Positions 1 through 12,823 of a stretch of 64,000 nucleotides of DNA are shown here, piece by piece; positions within the stretch are counted from its first letter, which is position 1; the number at the start of each line of letters is the position of its first letter. Under the pieces are notes generated by a model that did no database searches, was not told where the DNA came from, and saw nothing but the letters and a program-made list of their open reading frames with translations. A program made the position numbers and the translations under genes. Source of the stretch: Cinnamomum chago (lineage: Eukaryota > Streptophyta > Magnoliopsida > Laurales > Lauraceae); NCBI GenBank assembly GCA_038049695.1, contig CP142454.1, positions 90,604,501 through 90,668,500 of the forward strand. Direction: 5' to 3'.

Positions 1-132
1 GTCATTTTTCTGACCGTTGTGCTTTCCCAGTCGACCTAGACCTGTTTGCAGGTCGACCGAGGACTAGCCGTTGGGCACTTTTTGCTATAACTATGAGTTC
101 TTTCCTTTGCCAAAAGTTGGGAATTTTAAGGC
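1..132 (-). repeat. Fragment of an E-family LTR at the window edge
   Basis: The stretch holds GGTCGACC (51-58) followed by GAGGACTAGCCGTTGG and a CACTTTTTG run. The reverse complement of the E2 LTR around 53505-53545 has the same order of motifs. It therefore looks like a piece of the same LTR family as E1 and E2 in the opposite drawing direction, cut at 133 by a LARD-type LTR. Only part is visible, so neither end can be set. Confidence 0.6.
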
Positions 133-2502
133 TGTAAGACCCCGACCCGAGTGAACCCGATTAGTGCTAATTAAGTTGCGTGTTAGTGCTAAGCTTGATT
201 AGTGTTTTTGGCTAAGTTGGGTTTGGAATAACTTTTGATATAGTTTTGGGGATTTTGATTTGCTTTGTGTTAGTAGGGCCCTTTGGGGGTTTCCTTTCAT
301 GACATTGCATATGTTTGAGGATTTATCGGAGACTTTTACATTCATGATTTTAATCCCGTTTTACTCGTTTTGATGATCCCTACAACTTTCATGTTGATCC
401 CGTCCCCGTTTGAGATCCCGAAACCCGATTTCATAGCCTTGAGGGCAAAACAGTCATTTCACACCAAATCTGTACCCAAAACTTGATATTCTCGAAACCC
501 GCAAAACATATATTTTTTGGAAACTAGATATTTCGACGAACATTTCTTCCTTCTTCGTCGAATTCATCCGAGGACCCGAGAGAGATGATTTTAGCCAAAC
601 TAGTTCCTTAAGTTGTGGGACCCAACCCTCAATTGTTAACAAAGGAGACTCTTCCCTTCTTTCTCCATTTTCATGTTCCAGCACAACTATTGAGCCTAGG
701 GTTTTTCTTGCAACTTCTCTTCTTCTTCTTGCTTCTCCATCACAAATCCTCACCAATCTTGCACCAAACTCGAAATGGAGATCACCAATCTCTTCCTCAT
801 CTCGCAAGCTTCACTTTGATACCTTTTGTAGAAGAATCCATCAACTTTCAGACTCCCTTTGAGATAGCTCTCTTCATTTGAAGGTCATCCAAGTAAGTGT
901 TCTTCTTCATCTTCTAGATTTGTGTTCCTATAGCCTTAGAGAAGCTCCACCTTTATTATTGAAAGGTTTCCTTGTCATTTCATTGTTTAACCCATTTTAG
1001 GGTTTGTTTTGGGGGTTTTTGATTGTAGCTTGGCTTTGAGCAATAGAAGTGAATAGAGGCTTGATTTCAGCTAGCTTGGACTTGAGGCAAGTGAATGTTT
1101 GGATGTTTTTAAGTTTCAAATGGTTTGGTGTAGCATTTATGGATTTCCATGCTTTTATTGATTTTTCATGGTTGGAATAAATGATCTTAATGCATCTTGT
1201 TAGCCTCATTTAATGTCTTGGAAACATGTGTTTAAGTCATCTTGATTATAGTTCTATGTGGTTGTTGATGTGTTGGAAGGAAAGGAAAAAGGGAAGAAAA
1301 ATCAACTGTCCCGGACCTGCTGCACGCCCAGGCCCGATCGATCGGACGTGCAGGCCAATCGATCGGTCTGTCTTTAACTGAGAGGCTTTCTGAGCCGATC
1401 GATCGGACTCTGTTCATAACTGAGACAGAAATTTCGGCCGATCGATCGGACCGAAAGTGGGTTTTGATTTTTTATTTTTTTTTTAACCTTGGCTACCCTC
1501 CTTGGACTCACTTGACCATATGTGAGAGCGTCTTGAGCCGATGCCCTTCACGGTTGGTTCGGATGCATCGAAGTTCAATCTATTTCAATCTTGAACGGGA
1601 TGGAACGACATGATATCTTCTTCATACCTAAATGCAAAGTCTATTTCCTTGGGTATCGCGAATTCTATTCCTTTCGGTGACTAAGTAGGTTGCTCGATGG
1701 TTCCGGGTTGACATCATACGTAGGATGGACCGTTTATAGTCTTGATCTTCTATGGTAATACCTAGTTCTAACCATAAGCTCATGTTAAGTCTTAAAAATT
1801 GTAAAAGTGCATAAGGAGCCCGGAATGTCTTCAAACTCAAGGAGTACCAAATCATTTCAATAATTGACATACGGGACCCCTATTCACTTAAATAGATCTT
1901 GAAATCAATATTTTCTCGGAATTGTAATAGTTCATTTTATTTCTTCATTTCCAAGTTTTACTTTACATGATCTGTTTTCCCGAAAGCTTGATTGTTACAC
2001 TAGTAATATTGACTTGTCCCGAAGAGTATTTGCCCGATATGAAATGAAAGTTACACATTTGAATATTCTTGCCCGTTCATTGATTTACTTGTACTTGATT
2101 TACTTGCATATGTATCGATGTGTTATTTAACCTATGTGTCGGCATCACTAAGTTTGGATACCTTGTCGGTTTGATCCACCGACTTGGAAATCCCTCTCCC
2201 GTCCCGCCAGCTGCAGTTTGGATCCCGATACCCGGTCATTACCATGGTCCCGTCCCGATACCCGGTTCGCTACCGTGGTCCCGTCCCGTATATTTATATT
2301 GTATATATGATTGCGTTGAATCTCCTCACCTTGTGTGACTGAGATCAACGTCCCGTGATACTGTTGTCACTTTAGTGACAGAGGACTTAGCTTTATGTGA
2401 TTGCCACCTTGTGAGTTCCCGATCCCTTGGTTACCTCATATGTTTTATCTTGTTTACATGTTTTCTAGCAAATGATTTATCTATTTTGTGAGAGTTCTTG
2501 CT
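133..2502 (+). mobile_element. LARD-type LTR, plus orientation, 3' end lost
   Basis: It begins TGTAAGACCCCGACCC, the same start as the solo LTR at 38799, and stays collinear with that LTR to about 41180. It then stops where CACTA element C1 begins. It carries four CCGATCGATCGG-type sites (1334-1345, 1357-1366, 1395-1406, 1438-1449). The terminal part ending in GCGACA is absent, so this is a truncated LTR. Small reading frames inside it are not supported as genes. Confidence 0.8.
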
Positions 2503-3016
2503 TAACTCGTCCCTAACGTCTGCAATGCCAAGAGCGTCGGGAAAAAATTGAATTTACTAGTTAGTCTCGCCTCATTGCCAATGCATAACAACGTCAGTTA
2601 TACATTTGCCAAGACACATGCTAGCGTCGGAAACAGTATTTAACGACGCATGAACAACGTCGGTAATATATATCCCGACGCGTTAAAGCGTCGGGAAATG
2701 TCATCAATGCTTAAAGAATGTATGTCGGGCATTTATTCTTAAAATTTACCACGCATGTAACATCCACTTTTGGCAACGCAGAGTGCGTCGGGAAATAGTT
2801 TTTTTTCAATTAAAAAATAATTGAAAAAATTAGAAAAAAATTCCTGTACAATATTTTCCTGTCCAAATCTACATTTTCAACATTCCACAAGCATAAGCAT
2901 TAATAAACAACAAATAACTCCACATTCATCGTGAAACAATAAAAAAGAACCAATCACAAATAAACTAAAACCATCCATAAAACTTGTCCATGTCACATAA
3001 ATTGTAATATCCTAAA
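2503..3016. repeat. C1 subterminal repeat region
   Basis: Several copies of GCGTCGGGAA or its complement, TTCCCGACGC, lie between about 2530 and 2790 (for example near 2535, 2615, 2655, 2678, 2690 and 2785). Short repeated motifs in both orientations inside the ends are typical of CACTA elements, where the element-encoded DNA-binding protein docks. The core differs from that of C2 (CGTCGGTAAA), so C1 and C2 are separate families. From 2800 to 3016 the DNA is A/T-rich with no other feature seen. Confidence 0.7.
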
Positions 3017-3089
3017 TCAAATGAAGTCAAATATCTCAATAAAGTAAATCCCAACTAAAATCCAATCCACATCAATTATCCAATCATCA

Positions 3090-5127
3090 TCAAATATCTC
3101 TAGCTTTCGGAGTCGCCCGAACCGTCCATACCGACCCGGGATAGCAGTAACTGAATCTGACTCTACATGTGAACTTGTATAGCTGCTTGATCTTGAATTT
3201 GCTTCGCGAGTCCTCATATTGCCGCCGTAACTCTTCTTGTGCTTTCAACGAATCATCTAGTTGCTGCCGTAGGGTGCTCATCTCAGACGACATTGAAAGA
3301 CTAGTAGAAGATGATGATGGGCCCCTCGAACGGTACCCTTGCCTCCTTGCAACCCTCTTCCCTAGCAGATTCTCGATCACTTGTTGCTCAGCCGCTGGAG
3401 AGTTAATTTCAGATTGCGATAGTGCCGTCTCCATTCTTTGCTGCATTATCAAAGCAATCAAATATTATCATGTAATTTACATACGTTAGGAAATTGAAAT
3501 AAACAATGATATACAATATTGTTAATGAAACAACTCACATGTGTCTCCTCAACATGATCTGTGATCCATCTGTTCTTCTTCTTGTTGTAGTGTCGTTGTC
3601 GGTATAAATCAGCTTCAGAAGGAGGAGCCTGCTGCTCATCTGCCTGCATGATCGAGAACTGGGCTGCAAATGATCGAGATCCAGATGTATGAAGCGTCTT
3701 TAGTTTGCTCCGGCTCTCTGAATTCCTCTGTGACTTACGCTGGAAATTACAAGTAATAAACAATGTAGCTAGCTTATTTAAAATAAACTTGAGGGAACAT
3801 AACCATAAAAAATTATAATAATCAAGATAGCTAAAATAAGAGCAATAGTGTATTGACTAATTTAATCCACGTACCGAAATCAAATAAATAAACAAAACCA
3901 AAACCAAAAGCAATACCCCCCCCCATACACACACCCACACTAAATATAATTTAGTTACCTTCCACTCAGGTGTCTCCCATTTGTTCTCAATCAGCCAGAT
4001 CCACTGGGCTGCCCTTTGCGCATCATATGGGCACTGTTTCAGATCTTGCCCCTTTTCCAACAACTTCTTATATGTTCTATATAGCTCCGCCCTAAACTCC
4101 CTGTAAATATGCGTCGCCAGTCTTCCGACTGTAACTGCCACATGTGCATCGGTCTTCCAGTTGCCAAAGTCATACTTTTGCTGTCATTTCAAACCCATAA
4201 GTGGGATAATTAAACAATAAAGCCAATTAATATAGATTAGGAATTAAAAGATTTTTTATTACCGCAGTTGCAGTAAAGATTGCCTCCTTGCACCCATCAT
4301 CAATAACTCCCCATGTTTCTTTGTGCAAAGGTGCAAGTCGACGAATATGACTCCCCAGCTCGATTGCAAATGTAGAGGCATTTGCACCCTCAAATGCCCC
4401 CGATTGTGCACCTAGCGGAACAGAAATCCGACTGCCCAAAATCTTCATCCTCTTCTCCGACTCATGGCCCACCACCCTACCCCGTGCACGCCTTGAGGAT
4501 GATGCTACAACCAGCACAAATAAATATGAGTTATTAAACATAAAAAAATAAAATTGGCTAACAAATTTGAAAAAGATAATAGGGTCAAATATTTCTTATC
4601 TACGATGCTGCCCGTAGTAGGCGGGCTAGATATATCGGGCTGGCCGGCATCAATCTCATGCTGACTGGCAATACGATCTGCAACTGATACCTGAGGCTCT
4701 GCACTGTATTGTCTACGTCTCCCTGAGGCCATGTGTGCGAACTGGATAACACAATAAGTTAGTATAAATCAAGAATTACGAAAAAAAAAACACAATAAGT
4801 GAGTATAAATGCAAGAAATATCACAATTGTTTAAATTTTGATATTAGATATAACAACCTCATCTTCTAACTCTTATTCATCCGACAAATTCAACTCTTCC
4901 TCACTATGCCCGGATGGTCTATACTCCTTGTCGATGTCATCTTGCTCGTCTTCAAGAGAGAGTTGACGCCGAGATGGATTTTGAAGTGCTTGTACCAATT
5001 GTCGTGCGCCAATTTCACTCATTCGCGCAATGTTCCTTTCAATATTCTTATTTCTAGCTGAGTCATAAGCATTCTTCTTCTTAACCATTGCGCCAGGTTT
5101 GACATAAAGTTTTCTTTTGTTCGGCAT
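3090..5127 (-). CDS. C1 second ORF, Transposase_24-like (Ptta/En/Spm family), multi-exon
   Basis: Separate minus-strand coding blocks read in order: 5127-4876 (start MPNKRKLYVK, ending in an acidic Glu/Asp-rich run), about 4732-4600, about 4520-4260, about 4141-3960, about 3735-3540 and 3450-3090. Recognisable family signatures are the W-W-I/L-I-E-x-x-W-E-T-P-E-W block near 3965-4020 and the block KLKTLHTSGSRSFAAQ near 3660-3710. The last block is Gln/Glu/Arg-rich and predicted to be coiled. In En/Spm elements this position holds the second product, which is thought to bind subterminal repeats. The exon edges are my estimates; a few stops separate blocks as introns would. It lies downstream of the transposase gene on the same strand. 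Confidence 0.65.
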
Positions 5128-5276
5128 TTTTTGACAACTATGATAAAAAATGACAAATGGATCAAACATATATAAAAAATATAAAAAAGCACAATAGTTA
5201 GTTGATTGAAAGCTAAATTAATGATTCCATTGCATTTAATCCTTGTTTACACACATAAAGAAATAAACTTTACACA

Positions 5277-7521
5277 TCATAATTCCATATCAGAATCAAT
5301 ATCAGGGTCGGACTGATCAGTTTCCTCTTCATTTATATACTCTGCCAATGTTTCGTCCTCGTCACCACCATCATCGGCAATTGGCTCATCACCATCAGCC
5401 GTTGGTTCATTATCCTCATGGATGATATCTGGTTCAATGTCATCCCGGGTGTAACAAAAGGAAAAATCCTCAGCAACAGATACTGAGACAGTTTCAATGG
5501 CTTCTTCTTGTTGGTATGGCTCGTTTATCACATTTGGCTCTTTTTCTTCATCACACTCTTGTACATCCCAAACACCTTGATGCTTGACTCTTTCCACGAC
5601 ATTCCAATTTGGGCCTAACTTCGTATCATTGACATAGAACACTTGATTTACCTGATTTGGCAAGACAAAGGGATCCTCTTCATACCACCGATCCCTAATG
5701 TAAATGCTTGTGACATGCGCATCAATATAAATTTTTGATTTATGACCAGTATTATACCATTCACATTTGACCAAAACAACATCAGAACCATTGATATAAG
5801 ACAATTCAAAAATGTTGGTCACGTAACCGAAAAAATCAATGTTTTCCTCATTGTGGTCCCCTTCGACGACCACCCCGCTATTCTGGCTTTTGTGACGGTC
5901 GTCCCGGTCTTTGGTGACGAACCGGACACCATTAACCCTACAACCCGAGTATTGATGCACCAAACAATTAGGACCATTTGCTAATGCCCACAATGCATCT
6001 GTTGCTTCTGGAGACCCTTGAGATCTGAGTTGGTTTATCTGCATTAGTTTCTTAAAATTAGTTCAAACTGGATTTACCTATATAGAGTTGATAACATTTA
6101 TTCGGCATGTATTATACGTACATGATCTCTAAACCATCCAGAAAACTCTTCCCGTTGTAAATTGGTGATGTTGCGTCCCCCGGGCTCATTCATTTGCCTC
6201 TTATGCTCCCTACTCAGGGTATTAGTGACACATAATTAGTGTGACATATAGGAAGATCAGAAAGTTTACATGTAATGCATATAATTAGTTAAACTGAACC
6301 GCTTACTCTAGATAAGGTATGACCTCGGGAGTATTATATAACACAAACCAATGGGCCATGTTGCGTTCCCTATCGGACACATTAGGAGCCCTCGTGATAG
6401 GTGAAAAGGGTCAGACGCGTTGGTTGAACACACCCAACTCTGGGCCTCGTTCCTCCTCATCGTTATTTTGTTCTTCAGGAACTTCTCCTTTTAAGTACAT
6501 CTTCATAAAATTAACACTCTCTTTGGCAATAAATGCCTCGGCGATTGAACCTTCTGGCCGAGCTCGGTTGGTAACGTAGCCCTTCAATGTTCCGAGAAAC
6601 CTTCAAACACATGAATCAATATCAAGATAAAAAAAATGAAATACGATACTAATCAACAATTTGAAGAATGGTCAACACAATCACCTCTCGATTGGATACA
6701 TCCATCGATATTGCACCAGTCTAGCGAGCATAGCCTCACGCGGTAAGTGAACTGCCAAATGGACCATCACATCAAATAATGCCGGAGGAAAAATCCTTTC
6801 CAACTTACACAGTATGAGGACTATCTTATTTTCCAATTCTTCCAAGTGACTCCGCTTCAAAGTCTTTGAGCAAATGTTCTCAAAAAAGCAACCCAACTCA
6901 AATAGTGTTGTGCATATCTCTTTGCTCATGTACCCACGCATACCAATTGGAAAAAGACATTGCAGTAGAACATGGCAGTCATGGCTTTTCAAGCCCACTA
7001 ATATCCCATTCTTTGAGATCAAACACCTCGAGAGATTCGCAGCATAGCCATCTGGGTACTTGATCGATTTCAAATATTGATAAAAACCATCTTTCTCCTT
7101 CGGGCCTAATGTGTAGGACGCACGAGGTTTCTCTTGTGTTCCCTTGCTTCTATTGCGTAAATACAATTCTGGCCTAATGTTCATATCTGCCAAATCCTGA
7201 CGTGCATACTCTGTGTCCTTGCTTTTCTTGTCTAAGCCCACCATTGTGCAGAGGTGACTCTCACATATATTCTTCTCTACGTGCATAACATCAATGTTGT
7301 GTCGAAGCTTTAGTTTCTTAAAGTATGGTAGCTCATAAAAAATGCTTTTCTTTGTCCAGTTCAATTCTTCAGAGTCACGTGGTCTTTTTCTGTTGTTAGA
7401 GTGCTTCCCAAACCTTATATCTGGAAGCCGCTCCAATTGTGCTTGTACTTTCTCCACTGGTGGTAACTCTAATGACTTCACTCGATTCTCTACCTTTCCG
7501 TTAAAGTCCTTACTACGTCAT
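5277..7521 (-). pseudogene. C1 CACTA transposase (TNPD-like), 5' truncated
   Basis: Three minus-strand coding blocks are visible. Block 7521-6681 contains LRHNIDVMHVEKNICES, DGYAANLSRC, LKSHDCHVLLQ and LCKLERIFPPALFDVMVHLA, which are Transposase_21/DUF4218 signatures. Block about 6600-6310 continues with NRARPEGSIAEAF and carries an in-frame TGA at 6411-6413. Block 6044-5277 is DUF4216-like, with YINGSDVVLVKCEW, and ends in a long Asp/Glu-rich tail. The product would catalyse cut-and-paste of CACTA elements. The N-terminal catalytic part is missing because a LARD LTR end starts at 7522, so the gene cannot make an active enzyme. Confidence 0.85.
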
Positions 7522-8074
7522 TGTCACGCCCCCGAAACAGAACCTCGGGGGCGGAATGGGATTTAGCATAAATATATTTTACTTCTCCCAGGATCCGCGT
7601 GTGTGAAGACAACACATTCTAACACATTCTGAATATTTTGCGGAAGCTTTCGTGGCATTGCGACCCGGAGTCCGTGGCCATCGGATTCCGCGTCGCACTC
7701 AACCTTTAGCATATAGCTATCATATCAAGAATCATATCAGACTGGAGTAAACCATCACAATAAATTACAGAGCTGACCGTAACAGGATATTACATTCCCA
7801 AATATGTTCAAGTTACAATTATGAATATACATTAATTAAGAATCCCAAGAAAGAGGCTAATAAAAGCCATACAACAATAAGTTATTAACCACTACCCAAC
7901 ATGTGACGTAGCTCCGATGTCAAGCTCAATGTCTACATGACATAGCCGACAAAACAACCTGCAAAACATGGCTCCACAGCCAACTCAAGCAGTCAACTCG
8001 GGACGAAGAAATCTGAACCTGAGTACCAAAAGTAGTGGATCAGACACGACGGTCTAGCAGGTGGATGAAAAGAT
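7522..8074 (-). mobile_element. LARD-type LTR, 3'-terminal fragment, minus orientation
   Basis: It starts TGTCACGCCCCCGAAAC and follows the first 550 bp of the LARD LTR at 24556 closely, including the CAGACACGACGGTCTAGCAG block. It ends at GGATGAAAAGAT, where the tandem 2.4-kb array begins with a two-base overlap. The rest of this LTR, about 3.6 kb, is missing. No target duplication can be seen on either side. Confidence 0.85.
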
Positions 8075-10376
8075 GGGTTTGAGTCCTCGCATTAGTGCTC
8101 CCTCCCTCCCTCATAAATATATCTATATATATTTTGGCCGAACGGGGATTCCGGCTCTCAAGCACTAAGTGCAAATAAAAAATAAATAACCCGAGCACGG
8201 CCCATCTATTAATAACTAAATCCCATACCCAAAGCCCAATCCATGAGCTCACTTACAAACAACGAAAACACTCTCCCTCTTAAGAGAAGAAATAAAAATG
8301 CGATTCTCTCACCTTTTGATTCTACTACATCTAAAATTTTGTTCTCTCTCATATTGACCATTTACTTCACTTCAAGCGTAAAATAAATTTACGATTTATT
8401 GTGTGTTTGTTGTGATTTGATATTATTTCATCCAATTGTTATTCACACATGTCCATCGACCATTTTGTGAACTAAGCCCCGACCCATGACCCACAATAAA
8501 GTAGAAGAAGGGAAAAAGGCTAAAAAATTGGTTTTTAAGATTTCCGCCGTATGTATCCACGGTATATCTGCAGATTCCAGATTCAAAGAGCTGAAATATC
8601 CGACTTTGCCACCGATTCCAGCAGCGGTAAAGCTTAGTGAGTGTTCAAATAAAGTCGCAAGGCCGTTCCAATTCCAATCAACATAAAATAGAATGAAAGA
8701 ATCAATAGTTGCGTTTTTTCTTGTAGCCCATATCTAGTGAACTCCCATATGATATGAATAGAGAGAAAAAAATCATCACATAGGTTGACTTTGGCAATTG
8801 ACACATGTTGAATTCAATTTCAAGTCCTTCTAATATATATCCTTAAATCTTTCATCACTCATAGTCTTTAATGATCATCGGCATGATTCACTTGATAATA
8901 AACTCCTAAAAATTCAATTCCAAGCAAACAGAGGAGCCCCTAAGAGAGCACATCTGGGAAAGAAAATTTAAAACCATTGAGTGTTATCATGTATCTAATC
9001 TAGAGCAATGACACAAAAGGTTTTGCAATCTTGTAATCAACATCTAAGTTTTTTTTTCTTTTTTTGACATGCTTAGATTTGGAGACTCGCTGGACCTAAC
9101 CCGAAAGCCTAACGACTCATGGAACTGGTCAAATCAAGCTCGATAACTATTTAGGACCTTAGCAAAACACCACACAGTCGCTTACATGGACAGAAAGGCA
9201 GTGATGTGTCGACTACTACGGCATGTTTGTGGGGTTGCAAACGGAAACGTTCCGGATCGACTCGGACCTATTTCTGGATAACGATTCCGGTTCTGAATCC
9301 GATTTTGACTCGTAACTTGTTTAGTTGGTCCAGACCCGGCTCCGATATGAAAACCCGGATTTGGGTCTACCAAGAGGACTGGAATCCTGTTCCAAAATTG
9401 ATTCTAATTTATTTTTATTCTTCATTTGTCCTAAAATTAGCATATCATTCAGCTTATAACAGTGCGTCAAGTCTACTACCTCTAATATTGTACGAAAAAA
9501 TGTTAAAAAAACTTAATTTTGAGGTACAATTTGCAACATCATATGCTCATATGCCGGGCCCGGGACCACAGGTCGGAACCTATATGGACCCGAACCCGTT
9601 TATCAATCGGAACCTGAATTAGGTTTTGGACCCGGACCCGGACCCGTTTATGAAACGAAACCTAAAATAGGTTGCAGATCCGATTTTTTACGGGTCGGAA
9701 CTTTTGGGTAATCGGATACCCGTTTGGAACCCTACTTGTTTGCGAGTATAGGCTTTTTTTTTACCGGTTGAAATGAAGGTTTAGCTGGTTTCACGTACTT
9801 TCTCGATCGTAGATATTTGGATCTCTGGTTTTTTATGGTAACAATTCCGCACCTGGTATAGAAGAGTCAATAATTTCGTAGAACCAAAGTTATAATTAGT
9901 TTGGAGATTTCTCGGGAAATTTAGGCCGTGCATTGCCATGAGATACTCAAACACATACATAATTGTCATGGGCTGCATTCTCACTTTAGGACTAGCAAAA
10001 ACGATGTATGGGCTAAATCACAACTGAAATAAGAAGGAGAAGGTGGAACCGGATCCGGACCCGGAACCGATTCCTTGGCTCCGGTACCGGAACCGGAACA
10101 ATATATGGGAAGGGTCTTGATCCAGGTCCGGATCTAGGTAGAGAATGATATTAAAAAAAATATGATTTTCGGAGTGATTTTAGAAAATTGAGGTAATATG
10201 TTGGTTATCGAGTCCACGGGTCCGAACCAAGGTCGAACCGGACCCGGACCATTTTACTTACTGTGGAATGATTAAGGACCCAGACCGGGTTTTAACGGGT
10301 CGAAAGCTCAGGGTAATCGGAGAATCGGGGACCCATTTACATCCCTAGTCGTACGCCAGCTCAACTGTGAGAGGTC
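8073..10376. repeat. Tandem unit 1 (2.30 kb)
   Basis: This is the first copy, joined to the LARD LTR fragment inside the ATGGGTTTGAG marker. It lacks about 120 bp present in the other units: at 8840 the text passes from CTAATATATAT straight to CCTTAAATC, whereas unit 2 has the intervening segment at 11161-11280. A 138-codon frame at 9206-9622 runs through the GGACCCG block but is not kept in the other units. Confidence 0.8.
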
Positions 10377-12823
10377 ATGGGTTTGAGTCCTCGCATTAGT
10401 GCTCCCTCCCTCCCTCGTAAATATATCTATATATATTTTGGCTGAACGGGGATTCCGGCTCTCAAGCACTAAGTGCAAAGAAATAAATAAATAACCCGAG
10501 CACGGCCCATCTATTAATAACTAAACCCCATACCGAAAGCCCAATCCATGAGCTCAGTTACAAACAAAGAAAGCACTCTCCTTCTTAAGAGAAGAAATAA
10601 AAATGTGATTTTCTCACCTTTTGATTCTACTACATGCAAAATTTTGTTCTCTCTCATATTGACCATTTACTTCACTTCAAGCGTAAAATAAATTTACGAT
10701 TTATTGTGTGTTTCTTGTGATTTGATATTATTTCATCCAATTGTTATTCACACATGTCCATCGACCATTTTGTGACCAAGCCCCGACCCGTGACCCACAA
10801 TAAAGTAGAAGAAGGGAAAAAAGACTAAAAAATTGGTTTTTAAGATTTCTGCCATATGCATCCACGGTATATCTGCAGATTCCAGATTTCCTCGTCTCAG
10901 AGAGGAGGAAAGCTGAAATATGCTACTTTGCCACCGATTCCTGCAGCGGTAAAGCTTAGTGAGTGTTCAAATAAAGTCGCAAGGCCGTTCCAATTCCAAT
11001 CAACATAAAATAGAATGAAGTAATCGATAGTTGCGTTTTTTCTTGTAGCCCATATCTAGTGAACTCCCATATGATATGAATAGAGAGAAAAAAAATCACA
11101 TAGGCTGACTTTGGCAATTGACACATGTTGAATTCAATTTCAAGTCCTTCTAATATATATGCTTCCCCAGAAATAAAAGTAGAAATATATAAATGGTCAT
11201 CAAATATCATCCCCATAATTAAAGAATAAAATCTGAGATATCACTCTATTAAAGCAATTTGCTCATGTCTACGGCTCCATCCTTAAATCTTTCATCACTC
11301 GTAGTCTTTAATGATCATCGGCATGATTCACTTGATAATAAACTCGTAAAAATTCAATTCCGTGCAAACAGAGAAGCCCCTAAGAGAGCACATCTGGGAA
11401 AGAAAATTTAAAACCATTGAGTGTTATCACGTATCTAATCTAGAGCAATGACACAAAAGGTTTTGCAATCCTGTAATCAACATCTAAGTTTTTTTTTTTT
11501 TTTGTTGACATGCTTAGATTTGGAAACTCTCTGGACCTAACCTGAAAGCCGAATGACTGATGGAACTGGTCAAATCAAGCTCGGTAACTATTTAGGACCT
11601 TAGCAAAACACCACACGGTCGCTTGCATGCACAGAAAGGCAGTGATGTGTCGACTACTACGGCATGTTTGTGGGGTTGCAAATAGAAAGGTTCCGGATCG
11701 AATCAGACCTATTTCTGGATAACGATTCCGGTTCTGAATCCGATTTTGACTCGTAACTTGTTTAGTTGGTTCCAGACCCGTCTCCGGTAGGAAAACCCGG
11801 ATCCGGGTCTACCAAGAGAACTGGAATCCTGTTCCAAAATTCATTCTAATTTATCTTTATTCTTCATTTGTCCTAAAATTAACATATCATTCAGCTTATG
11901 ATAGTGCGTCAAGTCTACTACCTCTAATATTGTATGTGAAAATGTTAAAAAAAAAATTTAATTTTGAGGTACAATTTGCAACATCATATGCTCATATGTC
12001 GGGCCCCGGACCACAGGTCGGAACCTATATGGACCCGAACCCGTTTATCAATCGGAACCTGAATTAGGTTTCGGACCCGGACCCGTTTATGAAACGGAGC
12101 CTAAAATAGGTTGCAGATCCAATTTTTTACGGGTCGGAACTTCTAGGTAATCGGATACCCGTTTGGAACCCTACATGTTTGCGAGTATAGGCTTTTTTTT
12201 TATCGGTTGAAATGAAAGTTCAGCTGGTTTCACGTACTTTCTTGATCGTAGATATTTGGATCTCAGGTTTTTTTATGGTAACAATTCCGCACCCGATATA
12301 GAATAGTCAATAATTTCGAAGAACCAAAGTTATATTTTGTTTGGAGATTTCTCGGGAAATTTAGGCTGTGCATGGCCATGAGATACTCAAACATATACAT
12401 AATTGTCATGGGCTGCATTCTCACTTTAGGACCAGCAAAAACGATGTGTAATGCATGGGCTAAATTACAACTGAAATAAGAAAGAGAAGGTGGAACCGGA
12501 TCCGGACCCGGAACCGATTCCTTGGCTCCGGTACCGGAATCGGAACAATATATGGGATGGGTCTTGATGCAGGTCCGGGTCTAGGTAGAGAATGATATTA
12601 AAAAAAATATGATTTTCGGAGAGAATTTAGAAAATTGAGGTAATATGTTGGGTATCGGGTCCACGGGTCCGAACCAAGGTGGAATCGGACCCGGACCATT
12701 TTACTTATCGTGGAATGATTAAGGACCCAGACCGGGTTTTAACGGGTCGGAAGCTCAGGGTAATCGGAGAATCGGGGACCCATTTACATCCCTAGTCGTA
12801 CGCCATCTCAGCTGTGAGAGGTC
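10377..12823. repeat. Tandem unit 2 (2.45 kb), complete
   Basis: This copy is full length by comparison with its neighbours and can serve as the reference. The hairpin motif is present in a degraded form near 10877-10915, the poly-T run at 11490-11504, and the GGACCCG-rich block at about 11690-12780. Confidence 0.8.

Larger units (their letters stand above)
2503..7521 (-). mobile_element. CACTA (En/Spm) element C1, truncated
   Basis: The element contains a subterminal repeat region rich in CGTCGGGA (2510-2790), a second-ORF gene (3090-5127) and the 3' two thirds of a transposase gene (5277-7521), all consistent with minus-strand transcription. Its 5' side ends at 7522, where a LARD LTR end is joined directly inside the transposase frame. 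I could not find a terminal CACTA sequence at the left junction near 2503. It is thus a dead, internally truncated copy with both flanks in LARD-type LTR sequence. Confidence 0.8.

Noticed and set aside
9206-9622. A 138-codon plus-strand frame in tandem unit 1
   Set aside because: It runs through the GGACCCG repeat block and breaks in the other units; no domain is seen.
10350-10400. A tRNA gene at the array junctions
   Set aside because: Only B-box and weak A-box similarity; no cloverleaf and wrong spacing.
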